Positions 1 to 9,169 are shown, numbered from the stretch's first letter. The stretch: DNA of 64,000 bases from VXRJ01 sp965262555 (GCA_965262555.1 OZ253543.1:3224001-3288000), one strand, 5' to 3'. Translations and numbers: made by a program. The notes: generated by a model not told the origin, from the letters alone.

Positions 1-103
1 CTGCCAGTCCAGCCTGCCTTGAGCGCCATCGTTCCCGGCTCCGGCCCCGCGGCGGCCGCCGGACGGGCGGCCTCTGCGGCGCGTGGAGTGAAATTGTAGA
101 TCG

Positions 104-1288
104 TCAGACGATGCCGGCCGTCCGCCAGGCGTCGATCGTCTCCGGTGCGTAGCCCAGTTCCGCCAGGATCGCGTCGGTCTGCTCGCCCACGTCCGGCACG
201 GCGTCCATCCGCGGCTCGACGCCATCGAGTGTCGTCGGAGGGATCGTCATCCGGACCGGACCGGCCGGCGACGGCGCCTCGCGCCAGCGGCCGCGCGCGG
301 CAAGCTGCGGGTGGGCGGCGAACTGCGCCATCGAGCGCATGCGGGCGTTCGCGATGCCGGCCCGGTCCAGCCGCTCGACGATGGCATCGGCGGTCAGGTC
401 CGAGAACACCTCGTGAATCACCACGTCGAGCGCGTCGCGGTGCTCCAGGCGCTTCGCGTTGGCGTCGAAGCGGGGATCCGTCGCCAACTCCGGCCGCTCC
501 AGCGCCACCTCGCAGAAACGGACCCACTCGCGTTCGTTCTGCAGCCCCAGGAAGACCGTCTCGCCGTCCGCGCCGGCGAACGGCCCGTACGGCGCGATGG
601 AGGCATGCCGCGCGCCGCTCCGCCGGGGCGGCGACCCGGTCCCGAGCGTGTAGTAGAGCGGGAACCCCATCCATTCGCCCAGCGCCTCCAGCATCGAGAC
701 GTCGACCGTCGCCCCCTCGCCGGTCCGTTCCCGGCGGAGGAGCGCGGTCAGCACGCCTGCGTACGCGTACATGCCGGCGGCGATGTCGGCGACCGGGACG
801 GCCGACTTGACTCCCTCGTCCTCCGTCCCGGTGATCGCCACGACGCCCGCCTCCGCCTGCACCAGCAGGTCGTACGCCTTCCTGTCCCGGTACGGCCCGC
901 CGTCGCCGTAGCCGGAGACGTTGCAGACGATCAGGCGTGGATCGCGCGCACGCAGCGTGGCGGTGCCGAGGCCGAGGCGGTCGGCGGCGCCCGGTGCCAG
1001 GTTCTGCACGACGACATCGGCGCGGCCGATCAGCCGATCGATGGCGCCGCGCGCCTCGGGGCGCTTGAGATCGAGGGTGAGCGACTCCTTCGACCGGTTG
1101 AGCCAGACGAAGTGACTCGACAGGCCCCGGACGGCGCTGTCGTAGTTGCGGGCGAAGTCGCCCACGCCGGGGCGCTCCACCTTGATGACACGCGCCCCGA
1201 GGTCGGCGAGCTGACGCGTCGCGAACGGCGCGGCGACCGCCTGCTCGACGGCGACCACCGTCACGCCGTCGAGAGGACGATCCGGCAT
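104..1288 (-). CDS. CaiB/BaiF (class III) CoA-transferase
   Basis: The 394-residue product should move coenzyme A between acyl-CoA and a free acid in the cytoplasm. The N-terminus (DGVTVVAVEQAVAAPFATRQ, then GARVIKVERPGVGDFAR) is the Rossmann-type opening of the CaiB/BaiF family, and length matches the family. The Asp of KAYDLLVQAEAG (about residue 140) lies where class III enzymes carry the Asp that forms the acyl anhydride. The ATG overlaps the stop of the upstream acyl-CoA dehydrogenase (TGATG), so the two are translationally coupled and probably act on one acyl-CoA route, CoA activation followed by oxidation. The substrate cannot be read from sequence. Formyl-, succinyl- or mesaconyl-type transferases all fit. 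Confidence 0.9.
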   Translation of the reverse strand: MPDRPLDGVTVVAVEQAVAAPFATRQLADLGARVIKVERPGVGDFARNYDSAVRGLSSHFVWLNRSKESLTLDLKRPEARGAIDRLIGRADVVVQNLAPGAADRLGLGTATLRARDPRLIVCNVSGYGDGGPYRDRKAYDLLVQAEAGVVAITGTEDEGVKSAVPVADIAAGMYAYAGVLTALLRRERTGEGATVDVSMLEALGEWMGFPLYYTLGTGSPPRRSGARHASIAPYGPFAGADGETVFLGLQNEREWVRFCEVALERPELATDPRFDANAKRLEHRDALDVVIHEVFSDLTADAIVERLDRAGIANARMRSMAQFAAHPQLAARGRWREAPSPAGPVRMTIPPTTLDGVEPRMDAVPDVGEQTDAILAELGYAPETIDAWRTAGIV

Positions 1289-2451
1289 CAGAACGACCGG
1301 GGCAGGCCGAGGACATGCTCGGCGATGTAGGAAAGGATCAGGTTCGTGGACACCGGCGCCACCTGGTAGAGGCGGGTCTCGCGGAACTTCCGCTCGACGT
1401 CGTACTCCACCGCGAAGCCGAAGCCGCCGAACGTCTGCACCGCAACGTTCGCCGCCTCCCACGACGCGTCGGCGGCAAGCAGCTTCGCCATGTTCGCCTC
1501 GGCGCCGCACGGCTCTCCCGCATCGAAGCGCGCCGCGGCGCGCCGGCGCATCAGGTCGGCCGCCTCGACCTGGACGTGCGCGCGGGCGATCGGGAACTGC
1601 ACCCCCTGGTTCTGGCCGATCGGCCGGTCGAAGACCACCCGCTCGTTCGCGTAGCCGACCGACCGTTCGATGAACCAGCGGCCGTCGCCGACGCACTCGG
1701 CTGCAATCAGGATCCGCTCGGCGTTCAGCCCGTCGAGCAGGTACCGGAAACCGTGCCCTTCGTCCCCGATCAACTGCGACGCCGGCACCGCCAGGTTGTC
1801 GAAGAAGACCTCGGTCGTCGCATGGTTCATCATCGTCCGAAGCGGCCGGATCGTCACGCCGTTGCCGACCGCAGTCCGCAGATCGATCAGGAAGACGGAC
1901 AGTCCGTCGGTCTTCTTCTCGATCCGGTCGAGCGGCGTCGTGCGCGCGATCAGCAGCATCAGGTCGGAATGCTCGGCGCGCGAGATCCAGACCTTCTGGC
2001 CGTTGACGATGTAACGGTCGCCGGCGCGCACCGCCATCGTCCGAAGCTGCGTGGTGTCGGTCCCGGTGGTCGGCTCGGTCACCCCGAATGCCTGTAGCCG
2101 GAGCTCGCCCGCCGCGATCTTCGGCAGGTACTCGCCCTTCTGGGCGTCGGAGCCGTGCCGCAGCAGCGTCCCCATGATGTACATCTGCGCATGGCACGCG
2201 GCCGCGTTCCCGCCAGAGCGGTTCACTTCCTCGAGAATGATCGACGCCTCGGCGATGCCGAGGCCTGAGCCGCCGTATGCCTCCGGGATGAGCGCCGCCA
2301 GGTAGCCCGCCTCGGTCAGCGATCGGACGAACGCCTCCGGGTACGCCTCGTCCCGGTCGAGCTCCCGCCAGTAACTGTCCGGGAACCGCTGGCAAAGCTC
2401 CCCCACTCCGCTCCGGAGATCGTGGTGCAGTTCGCTCTCTGCCACCGTCAC
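1288..2451 (-). CDS. acyl-CoA dehydrogenase
   Basis: A FAD-dependent acyl-CoA dehydrogenase of 387 residues, expected to form an alpha,beta double bond in an acyl-CoA and pass electrons to ETF. The FAD/substrate loop AFGVTEPTTGTD and the C-terminal GGFGFAVEYDVERKFRE block are clear. The GTG at 2451 is preferred because GGAGG lies four bases before it (ten before a second in-frame GTG at 2445). An upstream ATG at 2562 would translate through the palindromic repeat and has no matching domain. Near the C-terminus the usual YEGT with the catalytic Glu is replaced by VAPVSTN, so the base must lie elsewhere, as in some subfamilies, or activity is altered. It is coupled to the CoA-transferase by a TGATG overlap. 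Confidence 0.88.
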   Translation of the reverse strand: MTVAESELHHDLRSGVGELCQRFPDSYWRELDRDEAYPEAFVRSLTEAGYLAALIPEAYGGSGLGIAEASIILEEVNRSGGNAAACHAQMYIMGTLLRHGSDAQKGEYLPKIAAGELRLQAFGVTEPTTGTDTTQLRTMAVRAGDRYIVNGQKVWISRAEHSDLMLLIARTTPLDRIEKKTDGLSVFLIDLRTAVGNGVTIRPLRTMMNHATTEVFFDNLAVPASQLIGDEGHGFRYLLDGLNAERILIAAECVGDGRWFIERSVGYANERVVFDRPIGQNQGVQFPIARAHVQVEAADLMRRRAAARFDAGEPCGAEANMAKLLAADASWEAANVAVQTFGGFGFAVEYDVERKFRETRLYQVAPVSTNLILSYIAEHVLGLPRSF

Positions 2452-2460
2452 GTTGCCTCC

Positions 2461-2523
2461 CTGGTGCGCCGGCCCCGTACTGGTGCGCCGGCCCCGCACT
2501 GGTGCGCCGGCCTCCAGGCCGGC
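2461..2523. repeat. GC palindromic repeat, family A
   Basis: Two 19-bp units beginning CTGGTGCGCCGGCCCCG stand in tandem and are followed by a third that runs into the hairpin GCCGGCCTCCAGGCCGGC. The same units, reverse complemented, occur at 8470-8590. The array lies directly upstream of the acyl-CoA dehydrogenase ribosome-binding site, in the leader between divergent genes, so it may sit in the transcript. Confidence 0.85.
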
Positions 2524-2658
2524 AAGCAACAGCCTCCGCACCCACCGCCCCGTCTGCTTCACCGTGCGCGCTCATTGTCACGTCCCCCACTTTGCGAGGG
2601 CAACCTCAACGGGGCGGCGCGCCAGGCCGCGTGCTAACATGCGGCCGACCCTACCCCG

Positions 2659-3588
2659 ATGGATGCCGTAGCAGTCCAGCCGTTCCTGAAGTGGGCCGGC
2701 GGTAAGCGCCAACTGCTTCCGGTGCTGCGCAGCTTCTATCCAGCCCGGTTCCGCTGCTACCACGAGCCGTTCTTCGGGAGCGGCGCGGTCTTCTTCGACC
2801 TGGTCAACCACGGGCTGCTGCACCCGGGACGCGTCCGGCTCACCGACGTGAACGCTGACCTGATCGGCTGCTGCGTGCAACTGCGTGACCGGGCGGACGA
2901 GGTGGTGGCGGCCCTCCGGCGGCTCGATGCGGCGCGCCGGCGGGATCCGGAAGCGCACTACTACCGGGTGCGCGACGGGGAGTTCAATCCGGCGCGGGCA
3001 GCAATCATGAACGGGTCGGCGCCGCGTCCCGACGCCTATACTCCCGAGATCGCGGCGATGCTGATCTACCTGAACCGGACCGGCTACAACGGCCTGTTCC
3101 GGCTAAATTCGCGCGGCCGGTTCAACGTACCGCTGGGACGCTATAAGAATCCCCGAATCTGCGATGCGGACAATCTGTCGAGGGTGTCGTCGACCCTGTC
3201 TCATCTGTCGGCGACGATTGAGCATGCATCCTACGATGCCGTGCTGCAAGCGGCACGCCCGGGGGATTTCATCTACTTCGACCCACCATACGCCCCGCTG
3301 AGTGCGACAGCACAGTTCACGTCCTATACGTCGGACGGCTTCACCCATGAAGACCAGCAACGTCTTCAGCAGACGGTGATTGATCTGGCGATGAGGAAGT
3401 GCTACGTGCTGCTCAGCAACTCGACGGCGCCGGAGATCGCAGCCCTCTACGACGGCAACGCAGACGCGGAGAAGGCCGATCTCCAGTCGCGCAAGTTCCC
3501 GGCCCGACGCGCCATCAACTCCAACGCCTCTCGCAGGGGCCACGTTGACGAGTACGTCATCACCAACGTGCCAAGGCGGATGGTGTAG
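2659..3588 (+). CDS. dam: DNA adenine methyltransferase, D12/Dam family
   Basis: An N6-adenine methyltransferase of 309 residues. The SAM-binding motif I appears as FLKWAGGKRQLL (residues 9-20), EPFFGSGAVFF follows at 36-46, and the catalytic DPPY tetrad is at 208-211. This is the alpha-class order seen in Dam and DpnM, which methylate GATC, though the target here cannot be proved. No endonuclease gene is adjacent, which argues for an orphan regulatory or repair methylase rather than part of a restriction pair. It starts a rightward gene string and is separated from the leftward acyl-CoA dehydrogenase by the repeat array. Confidence 0.9.
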   Translation: MDAVAVQPFLKWAGGKRQLLPVLRSFYPARFRCYHEPFFGSGAVFFDLVNHGLLHPGRVRLTDVNADLIGCCVQLRDRADEVVAALRRLDAARRRDPEAHYYRVRDGEFNPARAAIMNGSAPRPDAYTPEIAAMLIYLNRTGYNGLFRLNSRGRFNVPLGRYKNPRICDADNLSRVSSTLSHLSATIEHASYDAVLQAARPGDFIYFDPPYAPLSATAQFTSYTSDGFTHEDQQRLQQTVIDLAMRKCYVLLSNSTAPEIAALYDGNADAEKADLQSRKFPARRAINSNASRRGHVDEYVITNVPRRMV

Positions 3589-3617
3589 ATGCCCAACCCG
3601 GATAACCTCTCACTGCT

Positions 3618-4781
3618 GTGGCGGTGACGCTCGGATCGGAACATCTCATCGCATCGGGCGCACTCGACGGTGCGCGCGTCGGCGTGGTGTCGAACCCGGC
3701 GTCGGTCAACCGCGACTTCTGCCACATTGCCGACGGCATCGCCGCGTACCCGGGCGCCACGCTCGCGGCACTGTTCGGGCCGCAGCATGGCTTCCACGCC
3801 GGGGCCCAGGACAACATGGTGGAGACCGAGCACGCGCGGCACCCGCGCCTCGGCGTGCCGGTCTACTCGCTCTACAGCGACACGCGCGTGCCGACGGCCG
3901 CCATGCTGGACGGGATCGATCTGCTGGTAATTGACCTGCAGGATGTCGGGACGCGCGTCTACACGTATGTCTGGACGATGGCGAACTGCCTGCGCGCCGC
4001 GGCGCGCGACGGTGTGCGCATGATCGTCTGCGACCGGCCGAACCCGATTGGCGGCGAGGCGGTCGAAGGTCCGGTGCTCGAGCCGGCGTTCGCGTCGTTC
4101 GTCGGACAGTTGCCGATTCCGCTCCGTCACGGGATGACAATCGGCGAACTGGCGCGGCTGTTCAACGAGGACTTCGGCATCGGCGCCGACCTGCAGGTGA
4201 TCGGGATGGAGGGCTGGTCGCGATCGATGTACCACGACGAGACCGGTGCGCCGTGGGTGATCCCGTCGCCCAACCTGCCGACGCTCGACAGCGCGATCGT
4301 CTACCCCGGCATGGTGCTGCTGGAAGGCACGATGCTGTCGGAGGGACGCGGCACGACCCGGCCGTTCGAACTGGCCGGCGCGCCCGGCATCGATCCGGAC
4401 GCCCTGGCCGACCGGGTGACCGCACTCGACCTGCCGGGCGTGCACGCCCGCGCAGCGACGTTCGAGCCGACGTTCCAGAAACATGCCGGCGAGGTGTGCG
4501 GTGGCTGCCAACTCCACGTCACCGAGCGCCGCGCGTTCCGGCCGGTCCGGACCGCCGTCGCCCTGATCGCCGCCTGCCGCGAGGCGCTGGGCGACCGCTT
4601 CCGGTGGCGCGAGCCACCCTACGAGTACGAGACGGACAAGATGCCGATTGATATCCTCGCCGGATCGGACACGCTGCGCCGCGACATCGAGCAGGGGCGC
4701 CCCCTGGAAGCGATGGCCGCCGACTGGAACGATGCCGTCGTGTCGTTCGCTCCCATTCGCGAGCGCTATCTGCTGTACTAG
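3618..4781 (+). CDS. namZ: DUF1343 / NamZ-type exo-N-acetylmuramidase
   Basis: The 387-residue product matches DUF1343 over its length: GARVGVVSNPASV near the start, then FGPQHGF, YSLYSDTRVPTAAMLDGIDLLV and DVGTRVYTYVWTM. Characterised NamZ enzymes remove terminal N-acetylmuramic acid from peptidoglycan fragments, so a role in wall turnover or recycling is likely. The start is GTG (3618), with a second GTG six bases on. No signal peptide is obvious from this start, which is odd because many relatives are exported. It follows the methylase by about 30 bases and is probably co-transcribed with the genes after it. Confidence 0.85.
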   Translation: MAVTLGSEHLIASGALDGARVGVVSNPASVNRDFCHIADGIAAYPGATLAALFGPQHGFHAGAQDNMVETEHARHPRLGVPVYSLYSDTRVPTAAMLDGIDLLVIDLQDVGTRVYTYVWTMANCLRAAARDGVRMIVCDRPNPIGGEAVEGPVLEPAFASFVGQLPIPLRHGMTIGELARLFNEDFGIGADLQVIGMEGWSRSMYHDETGAPWVIPSPNLPTLDSAIVYPGMVLLEGTMLSEGRGTTRPFELAGAPGIDPDALADRVTALDLPGVHARAATFEPTFQKHAGEVCGGCQLHVTERRAFRPVRTAVALIAACREALGDRFRWREPPYEYETDKMPIDILAGSDTLRRDIEQGRPLEAMAADWNDAVVSFAPIRERYLLY

Positions 4782-4882
4782 GAGTCTGTGGCAATGGGAT
4801 CGTTCTTGGACGTCCTCAGCAGCCGGTCAACATGCAGGATCGCCCGGAACATGAGGAGGAGCGGCCCGGCGCCGGAGGATTG

Positions 4883-5359
4883 ATGAACGCAGACGAACGG
4901 CGAGCACTGGTGGTGCGGTACAAGTCGGGGTACCAGGCGGTGGTCAATGCGCTCGAGGGCGCGACCGAGACGGAGCTGGATGCGCATCCGGCGCCAGACA
5001 AGTGGTCGGCCCGCCAGATCGTCCACCATCTGGCCGACAGCGAGATGACCAGCGCGATCCGGCTGCGGCTGATGCTCGCCCACGATCGGCCCGCGATTGG
5101 AGCGTACGATCAGGAAGCGTTCGCCCGGCGGCTCCACTACGACCGGCCGCTTGTCAGCTCGCTGGCGGCGTTTCGCGCGGCGCGCGAGTCGACCGCGGAG
5201 TTGCTCGACAGACTGAACGACGACGACTGGACCCGAACCGGCGACCACCCCGAGCACGATCGGTACGGCGTCGAGGAATGGCTCCGGATCTATGTGGCTC
5301 ACGCGCACGACCACGCCGATCAGATCCGGCGGGCGCGCGCGGCCGCAAGCAGGAAGTGA
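4883..5359 (+). CDS. DinB family protein
   Basis: A 158-residue four-helix-bundle protein of the DinB/YfiT metal-dependent superfamily. PAPDKWSARQIVHHLADSEM and the later VAHAHDHADQI supply the spaced histidines that bind a metal in this family. Members act as thiol-transferases or are uncharacterised stress proteins, so no reaction is assigned. The ATG at 4883 is chosen because GGAGG stands five bases upstream. A longer reading from 4832 adds an Arg/Glu-rich leader without family similarity. It belongs to a rightward string of short-spaced genes. Confidence 0.85.
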   Translation: MNADERRALVVRYKSGYQAVVNALEGATETELDAHPAPDKWSARQIVHHLADSEMTSAIRLRLMLAHDRPAIGAYDQEAFARRLHYDRPLVSSLAAFRAARESTAELLDRLNDDDWTRTGDHPEHDRYGVEEWLRIYVAHAHDHADQIRRARAAASRK

Positions 5360-5400
5360 TCCGTGACACCGTCATAGCGTCACACCGATCCCGCACTGCC

Positions 5401-5919
5401 ATGGCTCCATCGGACGACCGAAGCATCGATGTGACGAGGGTGATCACCGCCGCGCCAACGCAGGTCATCTCGGCATTCTTCGACGCCTCTGCCCTGAACG
5501 CCTGGTGGGACACCGTCCGGTCGGTGACCACACCGCGGCCGTTCGGCATCTACGCTGTCGAGTGGCAGTCGACACCGTTTCGCGACGAGGTGCTGGGGAC
5601 GCTGGGGGGCGTGTTCTACGGCACGGTCATGGAGTTCCGGCACGGGCGGGAGTTCTTTCTTGCCGACGCCTACTGGCTGCCGCCGGAGAGCGACCCGCTG
5701 GGGCCAATGGCGCTGGAGGTGACGTGCCGCGTGCAAGGGCCGGCGACGCACCTGCGGGTGCGGCAGCTTGCCATCGGCGATGCGGTGCGGTGGCAGCGTT
5801 ACAGGGATCTCATGCGGGTTGGCTGGGACAGCTCGCTCGACGCCCTGAAGCTGTACCTGGAGAACGGCGGCGATCCGGCGCTCCCCCCGATGGGGGGCGC
5901 CGCCCGGTCCGCCCCCTGA
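5401..5919 (+). CDS. SRPBCC (AHSA1-like) domain protein
   Basis: A 172-residue START/SRPBCC-type protein. IDVTRVITAAPTQVISAFFD followed by LNAWWDT is the usual opening of Aha1-like polyketide-cyclase/lipid-binding folds, and the C-terminal helix (RYRDLMRVGWDSSLDALKLYLE) closes the cavity. Such proteins bind small hydrophobic ligands, and no ligand can be inferred here. It follows DinB by about 40 bases and precedes the flavoprotein by about 13, which suggests one transcript. The product is probably cytoplasmic, as no signal or membrane segment is visible. Confidence 0.8.
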   Translation: MAPSDDRSIDVTRVITAAPTQVISAFFDASALNAWWDTVRSVTTPRPFGIYAVEWQSTPFRDEVLGTLGGVFYGTVMEFRHGREFFLADAYWLPPESDPLGPMALEVTCRVQGPATHLRVRQLAIGDAVRWQRYRDLMRVGWDSSLDALKLYLENGGDPALPPMGGAARSAP

Positions 5920-5932
5920 CGCCGCGCGCGTC

Positions 5933-7126
5933 ATGCCGGAACGACGGATCGTCATCGTCGGCGGCGGCGTGATTGGGTCGTCCATCGCCTGGCACCTCCG
6001 GACCGGCGGCGGCGACGGAGACGGCGCCGCGGTTACGGTCGTCGAGCGCGATCCCAGCTACCGGCGTGCGTCGTCGTTCCTCGCGATGGGGGGCGTGCGG
6101 CAGCAGTTCAGCTCCGCCGCGAATATCCGGCTGGCGCAGCACAGCGTCCGCTTCTACCGGCAGTTCGACGCGACGATGGGAGCGTCGGGCGCGCGGCCGC
6201 GCGCCTGGTTCCGGCAGCGGGGCTATCTGTTCCTGGTGAACGACGCGATGGCCGAACGCTTCGAGCGCCGCTACGCGAAGCAGCGGTCGCTCGGCGCCAA
6301 CGTCGAGCGGATCGATGTCGACGCGATCCGCGCCCGCGTGCCGGACCTGCGGCTGGACGACATCCGCTTCGGTCTGTTCGGCCCGGACGACGGCTACGCC
6401 AACCCGCGCGAGGTGCTGGCGGGCTTCCGGCGGGCGGCGGAGGCGGCTGGCGCGACATACGTCACGGGCGCGGTGACCGGCGTGGCGGTCGATGGCGGGC
6501 GCGTGCAGGGAGTGACGCTCGACGGCGGCGCCACCGTCGCGTGCCATACGCTGGTCAACGCGGCCGGCCCGTTCGCCGCGACACTTGCCGCGATGGCTGG
6601 CGTCGACCTGCCGGTGACGCCGGTCCGCCAGCAACTCTTCCGCTGCGCCCTGCCGCGCCACTGGCCGTACCGCTTCCCGGTGGTGATCGATCCGACTGGC
6701 GTCCACTGGCGACATGACGACCCGACCGCGCCGGACGGGCAGGATCGGATCGTCGTTGCGAAGACGAAACTGGACGAGCCGCCGGGCGAGCACTTCGACT
6801 GCGACATGTCGCGCTGGGAGGGTGACTTCCGTCCGCCGCTCGTCGCGCGCCTTCCGGCGTTCGAGGCGCTGGAGCTGATCGAGGGTTGGGCCGGACTGTA
6901 CGAGATGACGCCCGATCACAACCCGCTGATCGGCGCGCATCCCGACCTGGCCGGCTTCTACGTCGCGAACGGCTTCAGCGGCCACGGCCTGATGATGGCG
7001 CCCGCCGTCGGCGCGGCGACGGCGGAGCTGCTGACTGCCGGTGCGTCGACCAGCGTCGACATCACGCCGTTCGATCCGGGGCGATTCGCGAGGGGCGAGG
7101 CGTTCTACGACGATGCGATGATCTGA
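5933..7126 (+). CDS. FAD-dependent oxidoreductase, DAO family
   Basis: A 397-residue flavoprotein of the D-amino-acid-oxidase/glycine-oxidase group. IVIVGGGVIGSSIAWHL at the N-terminus is the ADP-binding GxGxxG fold, GYANPREVLAGF lies in the middle, and the C-terminal GLYEMTPDHNPLIG and YVANGFSGHGLMMAPAVG blocks are typical of sarcosine or dimethylglycine oxidases. It should oxidise a secondary or primary amine, yielding an imine and peroxide or passing electrons to a carrier. Its stop is two bases before the amidase ATG, so the two are co-expressed and may act on one nitrogen compound. Confidence 0.87.
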   Translation: MPERRIVIVGGGVIGSSIAWHLRTGGGDGDGAAVTVVERDPSYRRASSFLAMGGVRQQFSSAANIRLAQHSVRFYRQFDATMGASGARPRAWFRQRGYLFLVNDAMAERFERRYAKQRSLGANVERIDVDAIRARVPDLRLDDIRFGLFGPDDGYANPREVLAGFRRAAEAAGATYVTGAVTGVAVDGGRVQGVTLDGGATVACHTLVNAAGPFAATLAAMAGVDLPVTPVRQQLFRCALPRHWPYRFPVVIDPTGVHWRHDDPTAPDGQDRIVVAKTKLDEPPGEHFDCDMSRWEGDFRPPLVARLPAFEALELIEGWAGLYEMTPDHNPLIGAHPDLAGFYVANGFSGHGLMMAPAVGAATAELLTAGASTSVDITPFDPGRFARGEAFYDDAMI

Positions 7127-7128
7127 CG

Positions 7129-8463
7129 ATGCGGCTCGAGACGATCGCCGGGATCGGCGCGGCGCTCCGCGACGGGCGGAAGACCGCAACCACGCTGCTG
7201 AATGACTGCCTCGCCGCCATCGCGGCGCGGAACGACGACCTGAACGCGTTCATTCTGGTGCGCGCGGAGGCGGCGCTCGCAGAGGCGCGCGGCGCCGACG
7301 CGGCGCTGGCCGACGGCGAGGACCGCAGCCCGCTGCAGGGCATTCCGATCGCGCTGAAGGACCTGATCGACCTTGAAGGCGTCCCGACGACGGCCGCCTC
7401 GCGGCCGCTGCTCGCCAACGTGGCGCGTGCCGACGCGCCGATCGTGACCCGCCTGCGCGAGGCGGACGCCGTGATCGTCGGCAAGTGCAACCTGCATGAG
7501 CTGGCGTTCGGGACGACCGGAGAGGAGTCCGCCTTCGGCGCGATGCGCAACCCTCTCGATCGGACACGCAGCGCCGGCGGATCGAGCGGCGGCTCCGCCA
7601 TCGCGGTCGCCACCGGCATGGCCGTCGCGTCGATCGGGAGCGATACGGGAGGATCGATCAGGATCCCGGCGTCCGCCTGTGGTGTCGTCGGCCTGAAACC
7701 GACGCATGGCGAGGTGAGCGTTGATGGGGTGGTGCCGCTCGCGCCGTCGCTCGACCATGTCGGCCCGATCGCACGCACGGTCGAGGATGCGGCGCTGGTC
7801 TACCGGATCATCCGCGACGCGGGAACGAATGACGACATCCCGGAAGCGCCCGCGGCGACGCGCCTCGGCGTGCCGCGCCGCTATTTCCTGGACCTGATCG
7901 ACCCGGCGGTCGAGGCGGCGTTCGATCGTGCCGTCGTCCGCCTCGAGACGGCCGGCTGCCGGATCGATCGGGCCGACATCGCGCACGCCGAAGAGACGCC
8001 GGAGGTGTACGCCTGCACGCAGCGCCTGGAAGCGTTCCGGTGTCACGCCGAGTTGCTCGCGCGACATGCTGGTGCGTTGTCGCCTGGTGTGCGGGAGCGG
8101 TTCGCGTCCGGCCGGGGCATCTCAAGCGACGACTACGCATGCGCGCAGGAGCGGCGCAGGGTGCTGACGGCGGCGGTGGATGCCGCGCTCGACCGCCGCG
8201 ACGCGCTGGTACTGCCGACGCTCCCGATCGTCCCGCCGCTCATCGGCGCCGAGACGGTCGACGTGAATGGCAGCGTGGAATCGGTCCGCGCGCTGATGCT
8301 CCGGCTGACGCAGCTCTTCGACGTCACCGGGCACCCGACGATCTCTGTTCCGTGCGGCGTGGCAGGTGGACTGCCGGCGGGGATGCAACTGGTGGGGCGG
8401 CGCGGAGAGACGGACCAATTGCTGGCGGTGGCGGCTGCGCTGGAAGCGGTGATCCGGGGATAA
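7129..8463 (+). CDS. amidase signature family hydrolase
   Basis: A 444-residue amidase. The Ser-cisSer-Lys triad is visible as K77 (IALKDLID), S152 in GGSSGGS and nucleophile S176 in SDTGGSIR. The family includes GatA, acetamidase and allophanate or urethane hydrolases. No gatB or gatC is nearby, so a free-standing catabolic amidase is more likely than tRNA-amidation. The gene is coupled to the flavoprotein (2-bp spacing) and ends the rightward string. Its stop is followed at once by a palindromic repeat that could end transcription. Confidence 0.88.
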   Translation: MRLETIAGIGAALRDGRKTATTLLNDCLAAIAARNDDLNAFILVRAEAALAEARGADAALADGEDRSPLQGIPIALKDLIDLEGVPTTAASRPLLANVARADAPIVTRLREADAVIVGKCNLHELAFGTTGEESAFGAMRNPLDRTRSAGGSSGGSAIAVATGMAVASIGSDTGGSIRIPASACGVVGLKPTHGEVSVDGVVPLAPSLDHVGPIARTVEDAALVYRIIRDAGTNDDIPEAPAATRLGVPRRYFLDLIDPAVEAAFDRAVVRLETAGCRIDRADIAHAEETPEVYACTQRLEAFRCHAELLARHAGALSPGVRERFASGRGISSDDYACAQERRRVLTAAVDAALDRRDALVLPTLPIVPPLIGAETVDVNGSVESVRALMLRLTQLFDVTGHPTISVPCGVAGGLPAGMQLVGRRGETDQLLAVAAALEAVIRG

Positions 8464-8469
8464 GGGTGC

Positions 8470-8590
8470 ACGGATGCCGGCCTGAAGGCCGGCGCACCAG
8501 TACGGGGCGGCGCATCAGGGACGGATGCCGGCCTGGAGGCCGGCGCACCACTACGGGGCGGCGCATCAGTACGGGGCGGCGCACCAGGGC
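8470..8590. repeat. tandem GC palindromic repeat, family A, between convergent genes
   Basis: Two roughly 50-bp units stand head to tail, each with an 8-bp-stem hairpin (GCCGGCCTGAAGGCCGGC or GCCGGCCTGGAGGCCGGC) and a tail GCGCACCA.TACGGGGCGGC, then a partial third tail. It is the reverse complement of the array at 2461-2523. The position between the convergent amidase and rhodanese genes fits a two-way terminator. Confidence 0.85.
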
Positions 8591-8602
8591 GGGAGCGCCG
8601 AC

Positions 8603-9040
8603 TTACCGGCCCTCGAGGTCGGTGTAACTGGCCCCGGGGGTTGGCTCGGTGTCGACCGGGAGGCCGGCGTCGGCCCAGCCTTCGTTCAACACCTGCCCGG
8701 AGAACCGATCCCGCGCACCACCGAAGCCGCCCATGACGTTGCAGACACTGGTGTACCCGGCGTTCACCAGGATCTGCGCCGCCTGCGACGACCGGCCACC
8801 CATCTGGCAGCCGATCAGCAGCTTGGAGTCCTTCGGGTAGTTCGCCTGCATCACCTGGAGGAACTGCACATTGGGCTGCATCTGGCCGGTCACCGGATCG
8901 CGGTGCAGCACCGGCACGTTGTGCGCGCCCGCCGGGTGGCCCGCGTCGTACTCCGGAACCGACCGAACATCGACGTACGTGTAGTCCTCCGCCGCCCGCA
9001 ACGCCTGCGCCTGCCGCACGTCCACATGTGTCACGCTCAC
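8603..9040 (-). CDS. rhodanese-like sulfurtransferase
   Basis: A single-domain rhodanese of 145 residues. YTYVDVRSVPEYDAGHPAGAHNVP is the CH2A region, and the active-site loop is CQMGGRSS with C78, matching the CxxGxRS pattern of sulfurtransferases of the PspE/GlpE kind. It should carry a persulfide on Cys78. The GTG at 9040 begins the domain, and a second GTG lies six bases on. No signal peptide is seen. It is transcribed away from the alpha/beta hydrolase and toward the amidase. Confidence 0.88.
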   Translation of the reverse strand: MSVTHVDVRQAQALRAAEDYTYVDVRSVPEYDAGHPAGAHNVPVLHRDPVTGQMQPNVQFLQVMQANYPKDSKLLIGCQMGGRSSQAAQILVNAGYTSVCNVMGGFGGARDRFSGQVLNEGWADAGLPVDTEPTPGASYTDLEGR

Positions 9041-9169
9041 GAGCGGAATAGTAGCATTTGCCGGGACACTGCTGCGCCCGCGGGATGCCTGGCCGGCGGA
9101 CAGCCGGCACATGACCGCGAGCGTCCCGCCCACGAGCGTGGACGGGGCGCCGGGACGAATGCTCAGTCG

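Noticed and set aside
104..2590. 828-residue leftward frame across two genes
   Set aside because: The first half is the acyl-CoA dehydrogenase read in the wrong frame. Only the last 394 residues, from the Met at 1288, are the CoA-transferase.
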